A stretch of 64,000 nt of DNA, from contig JAEUHR010000035.1 in NCBI GenBank assembly GCA_016794425.1, positions 45,750-109,749 of the forward strand, written 5' to 3'. Both the position numbers and the translations under genes were made by a program. The notes beneath the pieces were generated by a model that did no database searches, was not told the origin of the DNA, and saw only the letters and a list, made by a program, of their open reading frames with translations. The stretch's first letter is position 1, and each line of letters begins with the position of its first letter. This DNA is from Planctomycetota bacterium. Lineage in GTDB: Bacteria; Planctomycetota; UBA1135; UBA2386. Positions 8,864 to 17,705 of the stretch are shown here, piece after piece.

Positions 8864-10549
8864 ATGAAGAGCACGGCGACCCCCATGCAGGCGCTGCGCG
8901 ACCTCGAACAGGTCCGCGCGCAGTTCGGCCCCGGCTGCGCGGACCAGAAGCGCGCGCTGCTGCAGCGGCTCGCGCGCGCCGCGCTGCCGAGCGCCGCGGC
9001 CGTGCAGCGCCTGCACGAGTGCCTGTGCTTCCTGCGCGCGCACCCCGACGACCGAGCACTGCTCGACGCGGTCACGGCGATGCTCGACGGCTTCCACCGC
9101 CGCCGCGACCTGCGGCGCCACCGCCGCGCACTGGCCGACACCGGCATCGCCGGCACGGCGCTGCGGTTCTCGTTCTTCGCCGACACCGCGCGCTGGCTGT
9201 CGCAGCGGCTGCCCGGGGCGCTGCGCGTCGTCTGGCGCGACCTCGGCGACCCGGACCTGCTCGCCGCGCGCCTGCCGCTGCTGGCGACCTGGCCGGAGAC
9301 GCCGGGCCTCGACGAAGTGAACCTGTCCGCGCGCGACTGGGTGCGGCGGCTCGCCGGCCCCGACACGACCGACGCCGACTTCCTGATCGCGCGCTGCCAG
9401 CAGGTCGGCGCGACGGCAGCGCAGCGCGAGTCGTTCTTCGAGGAGCTCGACCTGACGTTCGAACTCGATCTGCAGCCCGACAGCGGCGCCCCGTCGCGCA
9501 CGCGCGCGCTCGCGGCCGATCGGCCGGTGCAGTTCCAGACCGCGCCGCTGCGCCGCGAACGGCCGGATCTGCGCGCCGAGCTGCGCCGGCCGGCGCGTGA
9601 GGTCGCGGTCGACGAACGCGAGGGCGCGCGGCTGATCGCGCTGGCGCGCGAGGCGATGGTGCTGCGCCACCGCGACCTCGACGCGTTCGCGTACGGCGAT
9701 CCGCGCGACGTGCGGCGGTTCGACTGCGGCGCCGGGCTCGAGTTCGCGGTGATCGGCATGCAGCCCGAACGGCGCCTGCTGCTCGAGGCGGTCTATGCCT
9801 ACCTGACGCTGAAGAACGGCGTGCCGATCGGCTACGTGCTGACCAGCGGCCTGTTCGGCAGCAGCGAGGTCGCCTACAACGTGTTCGACACGTGGCGCGG
9901 CGGCGAGGCGGGCCTGGTCTACGGCCGCGTGCTGGCGGTGACGCGGCAGCTCTACGGCTCCGACACGTTCACGATCTACCCGTACCAGCTCGGCGGCGAA
10001 GGCAACCGCGAAGGCCTGCAGTCCGGTTCGTGGTGGTTCTACCAGAAGCTCGGTTTCCGGGCGCGCGACCCCGAGGTGCTCGCCGTGATGGAACGCGAGC
10101 TCCTGCAGATGCAGCGGCAGCCGGGCTACCGCACGCCGATCGCGACGCTGCAGCGCATCGCCGAACACAACGTCTACTGGTCGGCCGGCCGCGCGCGCGA
10201 CTGTGTGATCGGCGAGTTCCCGATCGGCACGATCGGGCTCGCCATCACCGACCTGCTGGCGCGGCGCTTCGGCCACGACCGCGAACGCGGCGAACGGGTC
10301 TGCGCCGCCGAGGCCGCCGCGCTGTGTGGCGTGAAGGGCTGGCAGCGCTGGCCGCGCGCCGAGGCGCTGTGGTGGCGCCGCTGGGCGCCGCTGGTCCTGC
10401 TGCTCGGCGTCGAGACGTGGACCGCAGCCGAACGTCGCGCGCTGGTCGACGTCGTGCGCAAGAAGGGCGGCCGCCGCGAAGCCGACTACGTGCGCGCGCT
10501 CGACGGCCACGCGAAGCTGCGTGCGGCGCTGCGGCGGCTCGCGCGGTAG
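8864..10549 (+). CDS. Conserved protein of unknown function with a GNAT-like region
   Basis: A 561-residue soluble protein, Arg-rich in its first half. I do not recognise a named family with certainty. The segment at about residues 295-420 (LKNGVPIGYVLTSGLF, VFDTWRGGEAGLVYGRVL, WWFYQKLGF) has the strand-helix layout of a GNAT acyltransferase fold, including a beta-bulge region and a terminal FYQKLGF like the GNAT YxxxGF motif. The N-terminal 250 residues show no known domain and may be helical. It is followed after 9 bases by an undoubted GNAT gene, which suggests a functional pair. Lack of signal peptide or membrane segments points to the cytoplasm. Acyl-CoA binding is an inference, not shown. 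Confidence 0.6.
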   Translation: MKSTATPMQALRDLEQVRAQFGPGCADQKRALLQRLARAALPSAAAVQRLHECLCFLRAHPDDRALLDAVTAMLDGFHRRRDLRRHRRALADTGIAGTALRFSFFADTARWLSQRLPGALRVVWRDLGDPDLLAARLPLLATWPETPGLDEVNLSARDWVRRLAGPDTTDADFLIARCQQVGATAAQRESFFEELDLTFELDLQPDSGAPSRTRALAADRPVQFQTAPLRRERPDLRAELRRPAREVAVDEREGARLIALAREAMVLRHRDLDAFAYGDPRDVRRFDCGAGLEFAVIGMQPERRLLLEAVYAYLTLKNGVPIGYVLTSGLFGSSEVAYNVFDTWRGGEAGLVYGRVLAVTRQLYGSDTFTIYPYQLGGEGNREGLQSGSWWFYQKLGFRARDPEVLAVMERELLQMQRQPGYRTPIATLQRIAEHNVYWSAGRARDCVIGEFPIGTIGLAITDLLARRFGHDRERGERVCAAEAAALCGVKGWQRWPRAEALWWRRWAPLVLLLGVETWTAAERRALVDVVRKKGGRREADYVRALDGHAKLRAALRRLAR

Positions 10550-10552
10550 GCT
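10547..10552 (+). promoter_or_regulatory. TAGGCT -10-like element
   Basis: TAGGCT overlaps the stop codon of the preceding gene and lies 6 nt before the GTG at 10559. Confidence 0.35.
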
Positions 10553-10558
10553 CGCGGC

Positions 10559-11023
10559 GTGCCGATCGACGTCCGCATCGACGACCTCTCCTCTCCCGCC
10601 GTGCAGGCGCTGGTCGCCGAGCACCTGGCCGGCATGCACGCGAACACGCCGGCGGGCCACGTGCACGCGATGGCGCTGCAGGCGCTGCGCGCACCGGGCA
10701 TGACGTTCTGGACCGCGTGGCGCGACGCGGAGTTGTGCGGCTGCGGCGCGCTGAAGCAGCTCGACGCGCACAGCGGCGAGGTCAAGTCGATGCGCACGCG
10801 CGCCGCGTTCCTGCGCCAGGGCATCGGCCAGGCGGTGCTCGACGCGATCGTGCAGACCGCAGTCGCGCGTGGCTACCGGCAGTTGCTGCTCGAGACCGGC
10901 ACCGGGCCCGCGTTCGCGGCGGCGCACGCGCTCTACCTGCGCAACGGCTTCCGCTGGTGCGGCGCGTTCGGCGACTACGAGGCGACCGAGTTCAACGTGT
11001 TCCTGCGGCGCGACCTCGGCTGA
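10559..11023 (+). CDS. GNAT family N-acetyltransferase
   Basis: A 154-residue single-domain GNAT protein. Core motifs are visible: GCGALKQLDAHSGEVKSMRTR (strands 3-4), then RQGIGQAVLDAIV, the acetyl-CoA pyrophosphate loop of the R/Q-x-x-G-x-G/A type (about residues 87-99), QLLLETG and ALYLRNGFRWCG, the terminal YxxxGF element. It resembles YsnE-like acetyltransferases of small molecules or amino groups. It starts with GTG, 9 bases after the previous gene and in the same orientation. The substrate is unknown. Confidence 0.87.
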   Translation: MPIDVRIDDLSSPAVQALVAEHLAGMHANTPAGHVHAMALQALRAPGMTFWTAWRDAELCGCGALKQLDAHSGEVKSMRTRAAFLRQGIGQAVLDAIVQTAVARGYRQLLLETGTGPAFAAAHALYLRNGFRWCGAFGDYEATEFNVFLRRDLG

Positions 11024-11037
11024 CCGCGGCCGCGGTC
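11022..11037. terminator. 16-bp perfect palindrome between convergent genes
   Basis: GACCGCGGCCGCGGTC is self-complementary over all 16 bases and sits in the 27-base gap between the convergent GNAT and methyltransferase genes. It could fold as a 6-bp stem with GGCC loop on either strand. No T-run follows, so a bidirectional terminator role is tentative. Confidence 0.35.
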
Positions 11038-11050
11038 GCCGGCGGCCCCG

Positions 11051-11677
11051 CTACTTCGTCGCATCGAACACCAGCGCCGGCGGTACGTTGCGCCAGATCG
11101 GCCCACGCACCCGGAACTCGGTGAAGCGCGCGCGCAGCAGGTTGCGCAGCCACCACGACGCCGGGTTCAGCACCGTGTGCGCATACGAGAACGTCCGGAA
11201 CACGCCGCCTGGCGGCAATGCCGAGTGCACGGTGCGCAAGAGCCGCTGCACGACCTCGCGGTCCATCGACACCAACGGCAGGCCAGACACGAACGCGGCC
11301 GGGCGCAGCCGCGGCCGGTCGGCCAGCAGCTGGTCGAGGTTCCCGGCGTCGGCCACCACGAACTCGATGTCCGGATGGCGCCGGCGCAACAGCGCGACGA
11401 ACTCCTCGTCGAGGTCGACGCCGAGGTAGGCGCTGCCCGGCACGGCGTCGAGCAGGCCGCGGATGCGCTCGGTGAACGGCCCGGTGCCGGGTCCGAGTTC
11501 GACCACGGCGTCGCCCGGTTGCAGGCGAATGCCCGCCAGCATCGCGCGCGCCAGGTGGCGCGAACTCGGCCAGACCGACGCGATGCCGCCGGGGTCTCGC
11601 AGGAACTTGCGCAGGAACAGTGGGCCCGGTGCCGGCGGTGCCGACGTGGGATCGGAAGCGGGCGAGGTGGCAGCCAT
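11051..11677 (-). CDS. PmtA-like phospholipid N-methyltransferase
   Basis: A 208-residue class I SAM-dependent methyltransferase. FLRKFLRDPGGIASVWPSSR near the N-terminus is the amphipathic start typical of the phosphatidylethanolamine/phospholipid N-methyltransferase PmtA group, followed by VVELGPGTGPFTERI (SAM-binding motif I, about residues 59-73), YLGVDLDEEF (motif II acidic residue) and the post-motif SGLPLVSM. The likely role is methylation of a membrane lipid head group at the cytoplasmic membrane face. A GTG lies directly before the chosen ATG. It is divergent from the alcohol-oxidase operon with 97 bases between. Confidence 0.75.
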   Translation of the reverse strand: MAATSPASDPTSAPPAPGPLFLRKFLRDPGGIASVWPSSRHLARAMLAGIRLQPGDAVVELGPGTGPFTERIRGLLDAVPGSAYLGVDLDEEFVALLRRRHPDIEFVVADAGNLDQLLADRPRLRPAAFVSGLPLVSMDREVVQRLLRTVHSALPPGGVFRTFSYAHTVLNPASWWLRNLLRARFTEFRVRGPIWRNVPPALVFDATK

Positions 11678-11774
11678 CACCGGGTTCTACCGAGTCGGTC
11701 GACGCGGTCGGCGACCTTCACGAACCTTCAAGCAGCGTTCGCGGCGCCCTCTCGCAGCGCGCTTCCATGTTCGC

Positions 11775-12341
11775 ATGGTCCTCTCCCTGAACGCCCGGAT
11801 CGCCGCCGCCGCCGGCGTCCTGCTGCTGGCAGCGCCGATCTGGCTGCCGCTGGCCCCGTTCATGCTGGTCTGGTGGCGCCGCGACATGCGGCGCGGCCGT
11901 GCCGCCGGGCTGCGCGTGCTGGCCGCACACCAGGCCCGTGCCATCGCGGCACAGGCCGAGGCGACCATGCCGCGCGCGCCCGAAGGCGGCTGGCGGGTCG
12001 TCGCCGAGAACGTCGACCGCTACCTGGCACAGGTCCACTCACCGCGACGGTGGCGCACGTCCGCTCTGCTGACGCTGCTCGAGTTCGCACCGTGCCTCGC
12101 CCTGACGCGGCGTCTGTCGCGCCTCGACGTCGCCCCACGCCGCCACTTCCTCGACCGCCACCTGACGACGACGAAGGGCTTCCGCGGGATCCCGAGCCTG
12201 ACCCGCCAGCTCGTGCGCATGGGCTACTACGCCGATGCCGGCATCGCGGCGTCGCTGGGCTTCCGCACGATGCGCGAACGTCGCAACGCGGCACTCGCGT
12301 CGCTGCACGCAGCTGCGACGGCCCGTCGGGCGGTCGGATGA
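11775..12341 (+). CDS. Split N-terminal domain of a long-chain alcohol oxidase (predicted)
   Basis: A 188-residue protein with one N-terminal hydrophobic segment (residues 8-34) and a mainly helical body. The stretch LTRQLVRMGYYADAGIAASLGF (about 151-172) resembles the region immediately before the FAD domain in plant and bacterial long-chain fatty alcohol oxidases, where a small helical, membrane-associated N-terminal domain ends in a MGYYSD-type motif. Here that domain is a separate gene overlapping the GMC oxidoreductase by four bases (ATGA), so the two products probably form one membrane-bound complex. The assignment rests on motif resemblance and context, not on an alignment I could run. 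Confidence 0.55.
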   Translation: MVLSLNARIAAAAGVLLLAAPIWLPLAPFMLVWWRRDMRRGRAAGLRVLAAHQARAIAAQAEATMPRAPEGGWRVVAENVDRYLAQVHSPRRWRTSALLTLLEFAPCLALTRRLSRLDVAPRRHFLDRHLTTTKGFRGIPSLTRQLVRMGYYADAGIAASLGFRTMRERRNAALASLHAAATARRAVG

Positions 12342-13867
12342 TGCGCGAACTCACGGCAGAGTTCGTGGTGGTCGGCTCCGGCGCCGGCGGCAGCGTCGTC
12401 GCGTACCACCTCGCGTCGGCAGGAGCACGCGTGTTGGTCCTCGAGCGCGGTCCTTGGCTGCATCCCAAGGACCTGTCGCACGACGAGCCGTCGATGATCG
12501 CGCAGCTCTACAAGGACGGCGGCGCACAGACCAACAACGACGCGGACATGTTCGTGCTGCAGGGCAGCTGCGTCGGCGGTTCGACGGTGCTGACCAATGC
12601 GGTGTGCTTCCGCATGCCCGAAGACGTGCGGCGGGCGTTCCTGCAGCGCGGCTTCGTGCTGCCACAGGCCGAACTGCAGCAGAGTTTCGCGCGCGTCGAG
12701 TCGGTGCTCGGCGTCGGGCCGCTGCCGCCGGAACTCTGGAACCCGACCACGGCGCGGCTCGCCGTCGGCCTCGAGAGCGTCGGTGCCACGCCCGGCACGT
12801 TTCAGAAGGCCATGCTGCACTGCGTCGGCTGCGGCTACTGCAACGTCGGCTGCCGCTACGGCCGCAAGCTCGACGCGTCGCAGACGTGGGTGCCGATGGC
12901 GGTAGCACGAGGTGCGGTCGTGATGCCCGACACCGAGGTCGTGCGGATCGTGCACCGGGGTGCGCGCGTGCGACACCTCTTGTGCCGCGATCGGAACACC
13001 GGCGAGCCCCTGCGGGTCGTCGCCGATCGCTTCGTGCTCGCGGGCGGCGCGATCAACACACCGGAACTGCTGCTGCGATCGGGCTTGCACCACGGCCGCG
13101 CCGGGCGCCGCACGTCGTTCAACGCCGGCGCGATCGTGTTCGGCGACTTCGAGGAACCGCTCGACGGCTTCGACGGCGACCAGATGTGCGTGCACCACAT
13201 CGGCGAACGGTTCGCGATCGAACAGATCCAGAACCCGCCGGTGTCGCTGGCGCTGACGCTGCCCGGCTTCCACGGTGAACACGCCGAACGCATGCAGCGC
13301 TACCGGCACCTCGCGGCGCTCGGCGTGCTGGTGCCGACGCTGCCCACCGGTCGCGTGTTCCTCGGCCTCGGCCATCGGCTGCTGCGGCGGTGGTTCGACC
13401 ACGCCGACCTGCGCTTCCGGATGTCGCCGTTCGAGTTGTCGGCGTTCCGCGACGGCTGCCGCACGGCCGCGCTGGCGTTGCTGGCAGCCGGCGCCCACCG
13501 GGTCCACGTGCCGTGCGCCGCGAACCTCCGCATCGAGCGCCCCGAACACGTCGATCGCATCGACGAGGCGATGCGCGAACAGAGCGACCTGGTCGGGTTC
13601 GGCAGTTCGCACCCGCAGGGCGGCGCCTGCGTCGGCAGCGATGCGGCAGAGGACGTCGTCGATCCGGACTTCCGCGTGCGCGGCCTGCGCAACCTGTTCG
13701 TCGCCGATGCGAGCCTGTTCCCGCAGAGCGTGCGCGTCAATCCGATGCTGTCGATCATGGCCGTCGCCGACTACGCCGTGCGGGCGATCGGCGGCGTGCG
13801 ACCGCCGCAGTTGATCGAGGAGGGCCCGGCCCACGCGGCACGACTGCAGAAGGGCGGCGCGGCATGA
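12338..13867 (+). CDS. GMC oxidoreductase, long-chain alcohol oxidase type
   Basis: A 509-residue FAD enzyme. The dinucleotide fold is clear at VVGSGAGGSV (11-20) with LVLERG at the end of strand 2. A cysteine cluster C162-x2-C165-x2-C168-x3-C172, followed by GRKLDASQTWV, matches the conserved cysteine/STxxT region of long-chain fatty alcohol oxidases and could carry a metal or disulfides. The C-terminal GMC signature appears as SHPQGG (His425) and NLFVADASLFPQSVRVNP. It is expected to oxidise a long-chain or membrane-embedded alcohol. Two adjacent ATG codons occur (12338, 12341); both overlap the previous stop. It overlaps the GH3-type gene downstream by four bases. Confidence 0.85.
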   Translation: MMRELTAEFVVVGSGAGGSVVAYHLASAGARVLVLERGPWLHPKDLSHDEPSMIAQLYKDGGAQTNNDADMFVLQGSCVGGSTVLTNAVCFRMPEDVRRAFLQRGFVLPQAELQQSFARVESVLGVGPLPPELWNPTTARLAVGLESVGATPGTFQKAMLHCVGCGYCNVGCRYGRKLDASQTWVPMAVARGAVVMPDTEVVRIVHRGARVRHLLCRDRNTGEPLRVVADRFVLAGGAINTPELLLRSGLHHGRAGRRTSFNAGAIVFGDFEEPLDGFDGDQMCVHHIGERFAIEQIQNPPVSLALTLPGFHGEHAERMQRYRHLAALGVLVPTLPTGRVFLGLGHRLLRRWFDHADLRFRMSPFELSAFRDGCRTAALALLAAGAHRVHVPCAANLRIERPEHVDRIDEAMREQSDLVGFGSSHPQGGACVGSDAAEDVVDPDFRVRGLRNLFVADASLFPQSVRVNPMLSIMAVADYAVRAIGGVRPPQLIEEGPAHAARLQKGGAA

Positions 13868-15378
13868 GGCTCGTCGGCCAGATGGCGGCGCGGCTCGCCC
13901 GGCGCCGGCTCGCGACGCTGCGCCGCCACGCCGGGTCGCCCGGCGAGCCGCAGCAGGAGCTGTTGCTGCGGCTGATGGACCGCATGGCCCGCACCGCGTT
14001 CGGCCGCCAGCACGGCCTGGCCGGCGTTCGCACGCCGGGCGACCTCGCGGCTGCCGTGCCGCTGCAGGACTACGCGAGCATGGCACCATGGTGGGAACGC
14101 GCACGCCGCGGCGAGCCCGACGTCACCTGGCCGGGGCCGGTCCGCTTCTGGGCGATTTCCTCGGGCACGACCGCCGGCGAGAAGTACCTGCCGGTCACCG
14201 GCGCGACGATCGCCAGCAGCCGACGCGGCGGGTTCGATGCGCTGGTGCCGCATCTGGCCGCCGGCGGCGGCGACCTGTTCGACGGCAAACTGCTGTTCCT
14301 CGGTGGATCGACCGCGCTGCGCCGCGACGGACCGGTGTTCGTCGGCGACAACACCGGCATCATGGCGCTGCACGTGCCGCGCTGTCTCTCGTCCTGGCAC
14401 ACGCCGCACGCCAGCATCCGCGCGATACCCGACTGGGAGGCCAAGATCGCGGCGGCGGCGGCGCAGACCGCCGCCGAAGACCTCCGGCTGCTGGCGGGCG
14501 TGCCGTCGTGGATCGTGATGTTCGGTGAGGCGGTGCTCGCGCACTGCCGCGCCCAGGGCCGCGACGTCACGACACTGGCCGAGGTCTGGCCGAACCTGCG
14601 GCTGTTCGTGCACGGCGGCGTGACGTTCGCGCCGTACCGGACGCGCGTGCTGGAACTCGTCGGCCAGGACCTGCGCTGCACCGACACCTACTCGGCGTCC
14701 GAGGGCGGCATGCTGGCCGTGCAGGACACGCGCGACGATCCGGCGATGCTGCCGCTGCTCGACCGCGGCGCGTTCTTCGAGTTCGTGCCGCTCGACGAAC
14801 TCGGCGCCGCGTCGCCGCGCCGGTTCGCCGCCGATCGGATCGAACCGGGCGTCGACTACGCGGTGGCGGTCACGACCGACGCCGGCATCGTCTCCTACCT
14901 GCTCGGCGACGTCGTCCGGTTCACGCAGCGCGACCCCCTGCGGCTCGTGTTCGCGGGCCGCACGGCCCAGTCCCTGAACGCGTTCGGCGAACACGTCAGC
15001 GGCGGCGAACTCGAACGCGGCGTCGCCGCGGCCGCCAGCGCCACCGAAGCCGTCGTCAGCGAGTTCGCGGTGACGGTGTCGTACCCCACTGCGGACGAGC
15101 CGATGGGCTGCCACTGCTACCTGATCGAGTTCCACCGCGAACCCAGCGACCTGCACCTGTTCGCCCGGCTGCTCGACGAGTCGCTGCGCCGCGGCAACGA
15201 GGACTACGCGACGCACCGCAGCTACGGCCTGCGCGCACCGGTCGTCGAGGCCGTGCCGCCGGGGCTGTTCACGGCCTGGCTGCGTCGCCACGGCAAGCTC
15301 GGCGGACAGCACAAGATGCCGCGCGTGCTCGACGCCGACGGTGCCCGCGAGCTGCGCGGGATCGCGCTGCTGCCGTGA
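13864..15378 (+). CDS. GH3 family acyl-adenylating (acyl-amido synthetase-like) protein
   Basis: A 504-residue member of the GH3 branch of the ANL adenylating superfamily. The phosphate-binding motif SSGTTAGEKYLP is at residues 99-110, and the acid-binding/adenylation region TDTYSASEGG followed later by YLLGDVVRF fits motifs 2 and 3 of GH3 enzymes. GH3 proteins activate a carboxylic acid with ATP and transfer it to an amine; plant members conjugate hormones, and bacterial members are mostly uncharacterised. Overlap with the alcohol oxidase suggests that the oxidised product, or a related acid, is its substrate. This is the last gene of the three-gene operon; it meets the convergent cytochrome gene after 15 bases. 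Confidence 0.82.
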   Translation: MRLVGQMAARLARRRLATLRRHAGSPGEPQQELLLRLMDRMARTAFGRQHGLAGVRTPGDLAAAVPLQDYASMAPWWERARRGEPDVTWPGPVRFWAISSGTTAGEKYLPVTGATIASSRRGGFDALVPHLAAGGGDLFDGKLLFLGGSTALRRDGPVFVGDNTGIMALHVPRCLSSWHTPHASIRAIPDWEAKIAAAAAQTAAEDLRLLAGVPSWIVMFGEAVLAHCRAQGRDVTTLAEVWPNLRLFVHGGVTFAPYRTRVLELVGQDLRCTDTYSASEGGMLAVQDTRDDPAMLPLLDRGAFFEFVPLDELGAASPRRFAADRIEPGVDYAVAVTTDAGIVSYLLGDVVRFTQRDPLRLVFAGRTAQSLNAFGEHVSGGELERGVAAAASATEAVVSEFAVTVSYPTADEPMGCHCYLIEFHREPSDLHLFARLLDESLRRGNEDYATHRSYGLRAPVVEAVPPGLFTAWLRRHGKLGGQHKMPRVLDADGARELRGIALLP

Positions 15379-15393
15379 GCGCCGGGCTCGCGC

Positions 15394-17682
15394 TCAGCGC
15401 GCCGCTTCGACGACGCGGTGCGTGAACGCCGCGTCGGACACCACGAGCCAGACCAGGTCGCGCAGCGTCACGGTGCCGCGCGCCGCCAGCCCATCGACCT
15501 TCGCGTCGAGCCGCAGCCGGTCGACCGGCCGCGCGTCGCGACCGACCGCGTAGACGAACAGCTTGGTCGCCAGCGTGCGCACGAACGCCGGATCCTCGCG
15601 CAGCACGCGCTTCAGGTCGCCGAGGCCGTCGAGCCGCCGGCCGTCCGGCAGTTCGCCGCTGCAGTCGATCGTGCCGCCGGCGTCGGTCGCGCGGAACCGG
15701 CCGATCGCGTCGTAGCGTTCCAGCGCGAAGCCGATCGCGTCCATGCGCACGTGGCAGACCGCGCACTGCGACCGCGCGCGGTGCTGTGCCAGCTGTTCGC
15801 GGAACGTCTTCGTGCTGTCGATCGCGCTCTCGCCGGCCAGCGAGTCGTTGCCGGGCGGCGGCGGCGGCGGCGCCTGGCCGAGCAGGTTCTCGAGCACCCA
15901 CTTGCCGCGCTTGACCGGCGACGTGCGCGTCGGATTCGACGTCACCGCCAGTACGCTGCCGTGGCCGAGCACGCCGCCGCGTTCGCGCTGCGCCGGCGGC
16001 AGCACGACGCGCACGAAGTCGCCGTCGGCTGCGGCCGGCCGCTCGAGGCCGTAGAACACGGCCAGCCGCGCGTCCAGGTGCGTGAAGTCGCAGTCGAGCA
16101 GGTCGCGCACGTCGCGCCCTTCGCGCAGCACCGCCAGGAACAGCAGCTCGGTCTCGCGCCGCAGCGAGCGGCGCAGGTCGTCGTCGAAACCCGGGAAGCG
16201 CGCCGGGTCCGGCGTGCGGTCGGCGAGGTTGCGCAGTTCGAGCCACGCGGCGGCGAAGTCGGTCGCCAGCGCTTCGGCGCGCGGATCGGCGAGCAGCCGG
16301 TCGACTTCGGCAGCGAGGCCTGCGGCGGTCGCCAGCGTGCCCTTCGCGGCGCTCGCCGCCAGAGCCTCGTCGGGTGTGCTGCCCCACAGCAGGAACGACA
16401 GCCGCTGCGCCAGCGCGGCACCGCCGAGCGGCACCACGGCTCCCGGCGTGCCCTCGATGCCGCCGGTCTCGCCGCGGAACAGGAAGTGCGGCGACGCCAG
16501 CGCGGCCGTCAGCACGGCGCGCAGCGCTTCGGTCGCGGTGCCGCCGTCCTTGCGCACGGCCTTGCCGAGCCGCTCGAGGCGCTGGCGTTCGTCGTCGGTC
16601 GCGGGCCGCCGCCAGACGCGCGGCAGCAGCGCGCGCACGACGGAACGCAGCACCGCCGCGTCGTCACCGCGCACCGCGGCGGCCTGCGCGAGCCAGGCGC
16701 GCGCCGGCGGCACCGGCACCGCGTCGCAGGGGCCGACCAGCTCGAGCGAGTCGATGCGCAGGTTGCGATCGCGGCGCTGCGGGTCGGGGTTCTCGGGCTG
16801 GTAGAAGTCGTTCGGGAACGCGAGCGTGAGCCGGCGCTCGCCGCCCGGCAGCGGCGTGCGCAGCGTGAACTCGCGCAGGCGGCGCTCGGGCACCTCGAAC
16901 ACGGCCAGCTCGCGGCCGTCCAGCGACAGCACCATCTGCGCCGGTTCGTCGCCGGCCTGGTCGGCGCCGGCCATGACGACGAGCCGGTAGACGCCGTCGC
17001 GCGGCAGCACGACGGTCTGCTCGAGCGCGGCCCGCGTGTAGAGGTTGGCGACGTCGCCACCCTGGTCGGCGCCGCGGCCGTCGACGACGGTCATCGCCTC
17101 GGCCTCGAAGCGCCGCACCGGCGGCCGTTCGGGGTCGACGCCGTCGAACACCAGCGCCGCGACGTCGCGCGCGAGCGTCAGATGCGCCTCGAGGTGCAAC
17201 GTCGAGAACGTCAGCGCATCGCCGATCGTGTCGAAGCCGTAGGCGAGGTCGTCGGCCGGCAGCGCGGTCGCGGCGACCTCGACGCCGAACAGGTCGCGCA
17301 CGGTGCGCTCCCACTGCGACCGCGACAACCGCCGCACGGTCACGCGGCCGGGATCGGCCGGCAGCCGCGGCACCTCGCGCTGCAGCAACGCATCGACCCA
17401 GGCCGCGAACGCGCGCCGCGCCGCCGCGGGCACCGGTTCGGCGTCGGCCGGCGGCATGTCGCCGGCGACGACGCGGTCGCGCAACCGCCGCCAGCGCCAC
17501 AGCTGCTGCGCGGCGTCCGGTTCGGCACGCGTCAGGTCGAGTTTGCCCTTGGTCGCGTCGTCGCCGTGGCACTCGATGCAGTGCGCCTGCACGAACGCGG
17601 CGCCGTCGTCGGCCTGCGCCGCCAGCGACGCGGCGAGGCCGGCCAGCAGCAGCGCGAGGCGCGTGGTTCGGAGCATCGGCAT
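15394..17682 (-). CDS. Planctomycete cytochrome protein, PSCyt1-DUF1587-DUF1595-DUF1592-DUF1588-DUF1585
   Basis: A 762-residue secreted protein. The signal peptide ends about residue 22 (LAA before Gln23) and is followed at once by a haem-binding CIECH motif (C35, C38, H39) of the planctomycete cytochrome type. Next come the PSD-series domains: a DUF1587-like segment (VRRLSRSQWERTVRDLFG), DUF1595, DUF1592 (RLSFLLWGSTPDEAL), DUF1588 (GVLGHGSVLAVTSNPTRTSPVKRGKWV), a second CxxCH (CAVCH, 640-644) and DUF1585 at the C-terminus (TKLFVYAVGR). These multi-domain proteins are a hallmark of Planctomycetota and relatives and are thought to act in periplasmic redox chemistry. The usual DUF1552 partner gene is not adjacent. 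ATG at 17682 lies 23 bases after the upstream membrane-protein gene. Confidence 0.93.
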   Translation of the reverse strand: MPMLRTTRLALLLAGLAASLAAQADDGAAFVQAHCIECHGDDATKGKLDLTRAEPDAAQQLWRWRRLRDRVVAGDMPPADAEPVPAAARRAFAAWVDALLQREVPRLPADPGRVTVRRLSRSQWERTVRDLFGVEVAATALPADDLAYGFDTIGDALTFSTLHLEAHLTLARDVAALVFDGVDPERPPVRRFEAEAMTVVDGRGADQGGDVANLYTRAALEQTVVLPRDGVYRLVVMAGADQAGDEPAQMVLSLDGRELAVFEVPERRLREFTLRTPLPGGERRLTLAFPNDFYQPENPDPQRRDRNLRIDSLELVGPCDAVPVPPARAWLAQAAAVRGDDAAVLRSVVRALLPRVWRRPATDDERQRLERLGKAVRKDGGTATEALRAVLTAALASPHFLFRGETGGIEGTPGAVVPLGGAALAQRLSFLLWGSTPDEALAASAAKGTLATAAGLAAEVDRLLADPRAEALATDFAAAWLELRNLADRTPDPARFPGFDDDLRRSLRRETELLFLAVLREGRDVRDLLDCDFTHLDARLAVFYGLERPAAADGDFVRVVLPPAQRERGGVLGHGSVLAVTSNPTRTSPVKRGKWVLENLLGQAPPPPPPGNDSLAGESAIDSTKTFREQLAQHRARSQCAVCHVRMDAIGFALERYDAIGRFRATDAGGTIDCSGELPDGRRLDGLGDLKRVLREDPAFVRTLATKLFVYAVGRDARPVDRLRLDAKVDGLAARGTVTLRDLVWLVVSDAAFTHRVVEAAR

Positions 17683-17705
17683 GGGATCGGACCGGCGTGC
17701 GGTCG

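Noticed and set aside
6803..10927. A minus-strand open frame of about 1370 codons
   Set aside because: It is antisense to the VCBS protein, the 561-residue protein and the GNAT gene, all of which have recognisable domains or strong coding character on the plus strand. The antisense translation is repetitive RRAD/HRH-type sequence.
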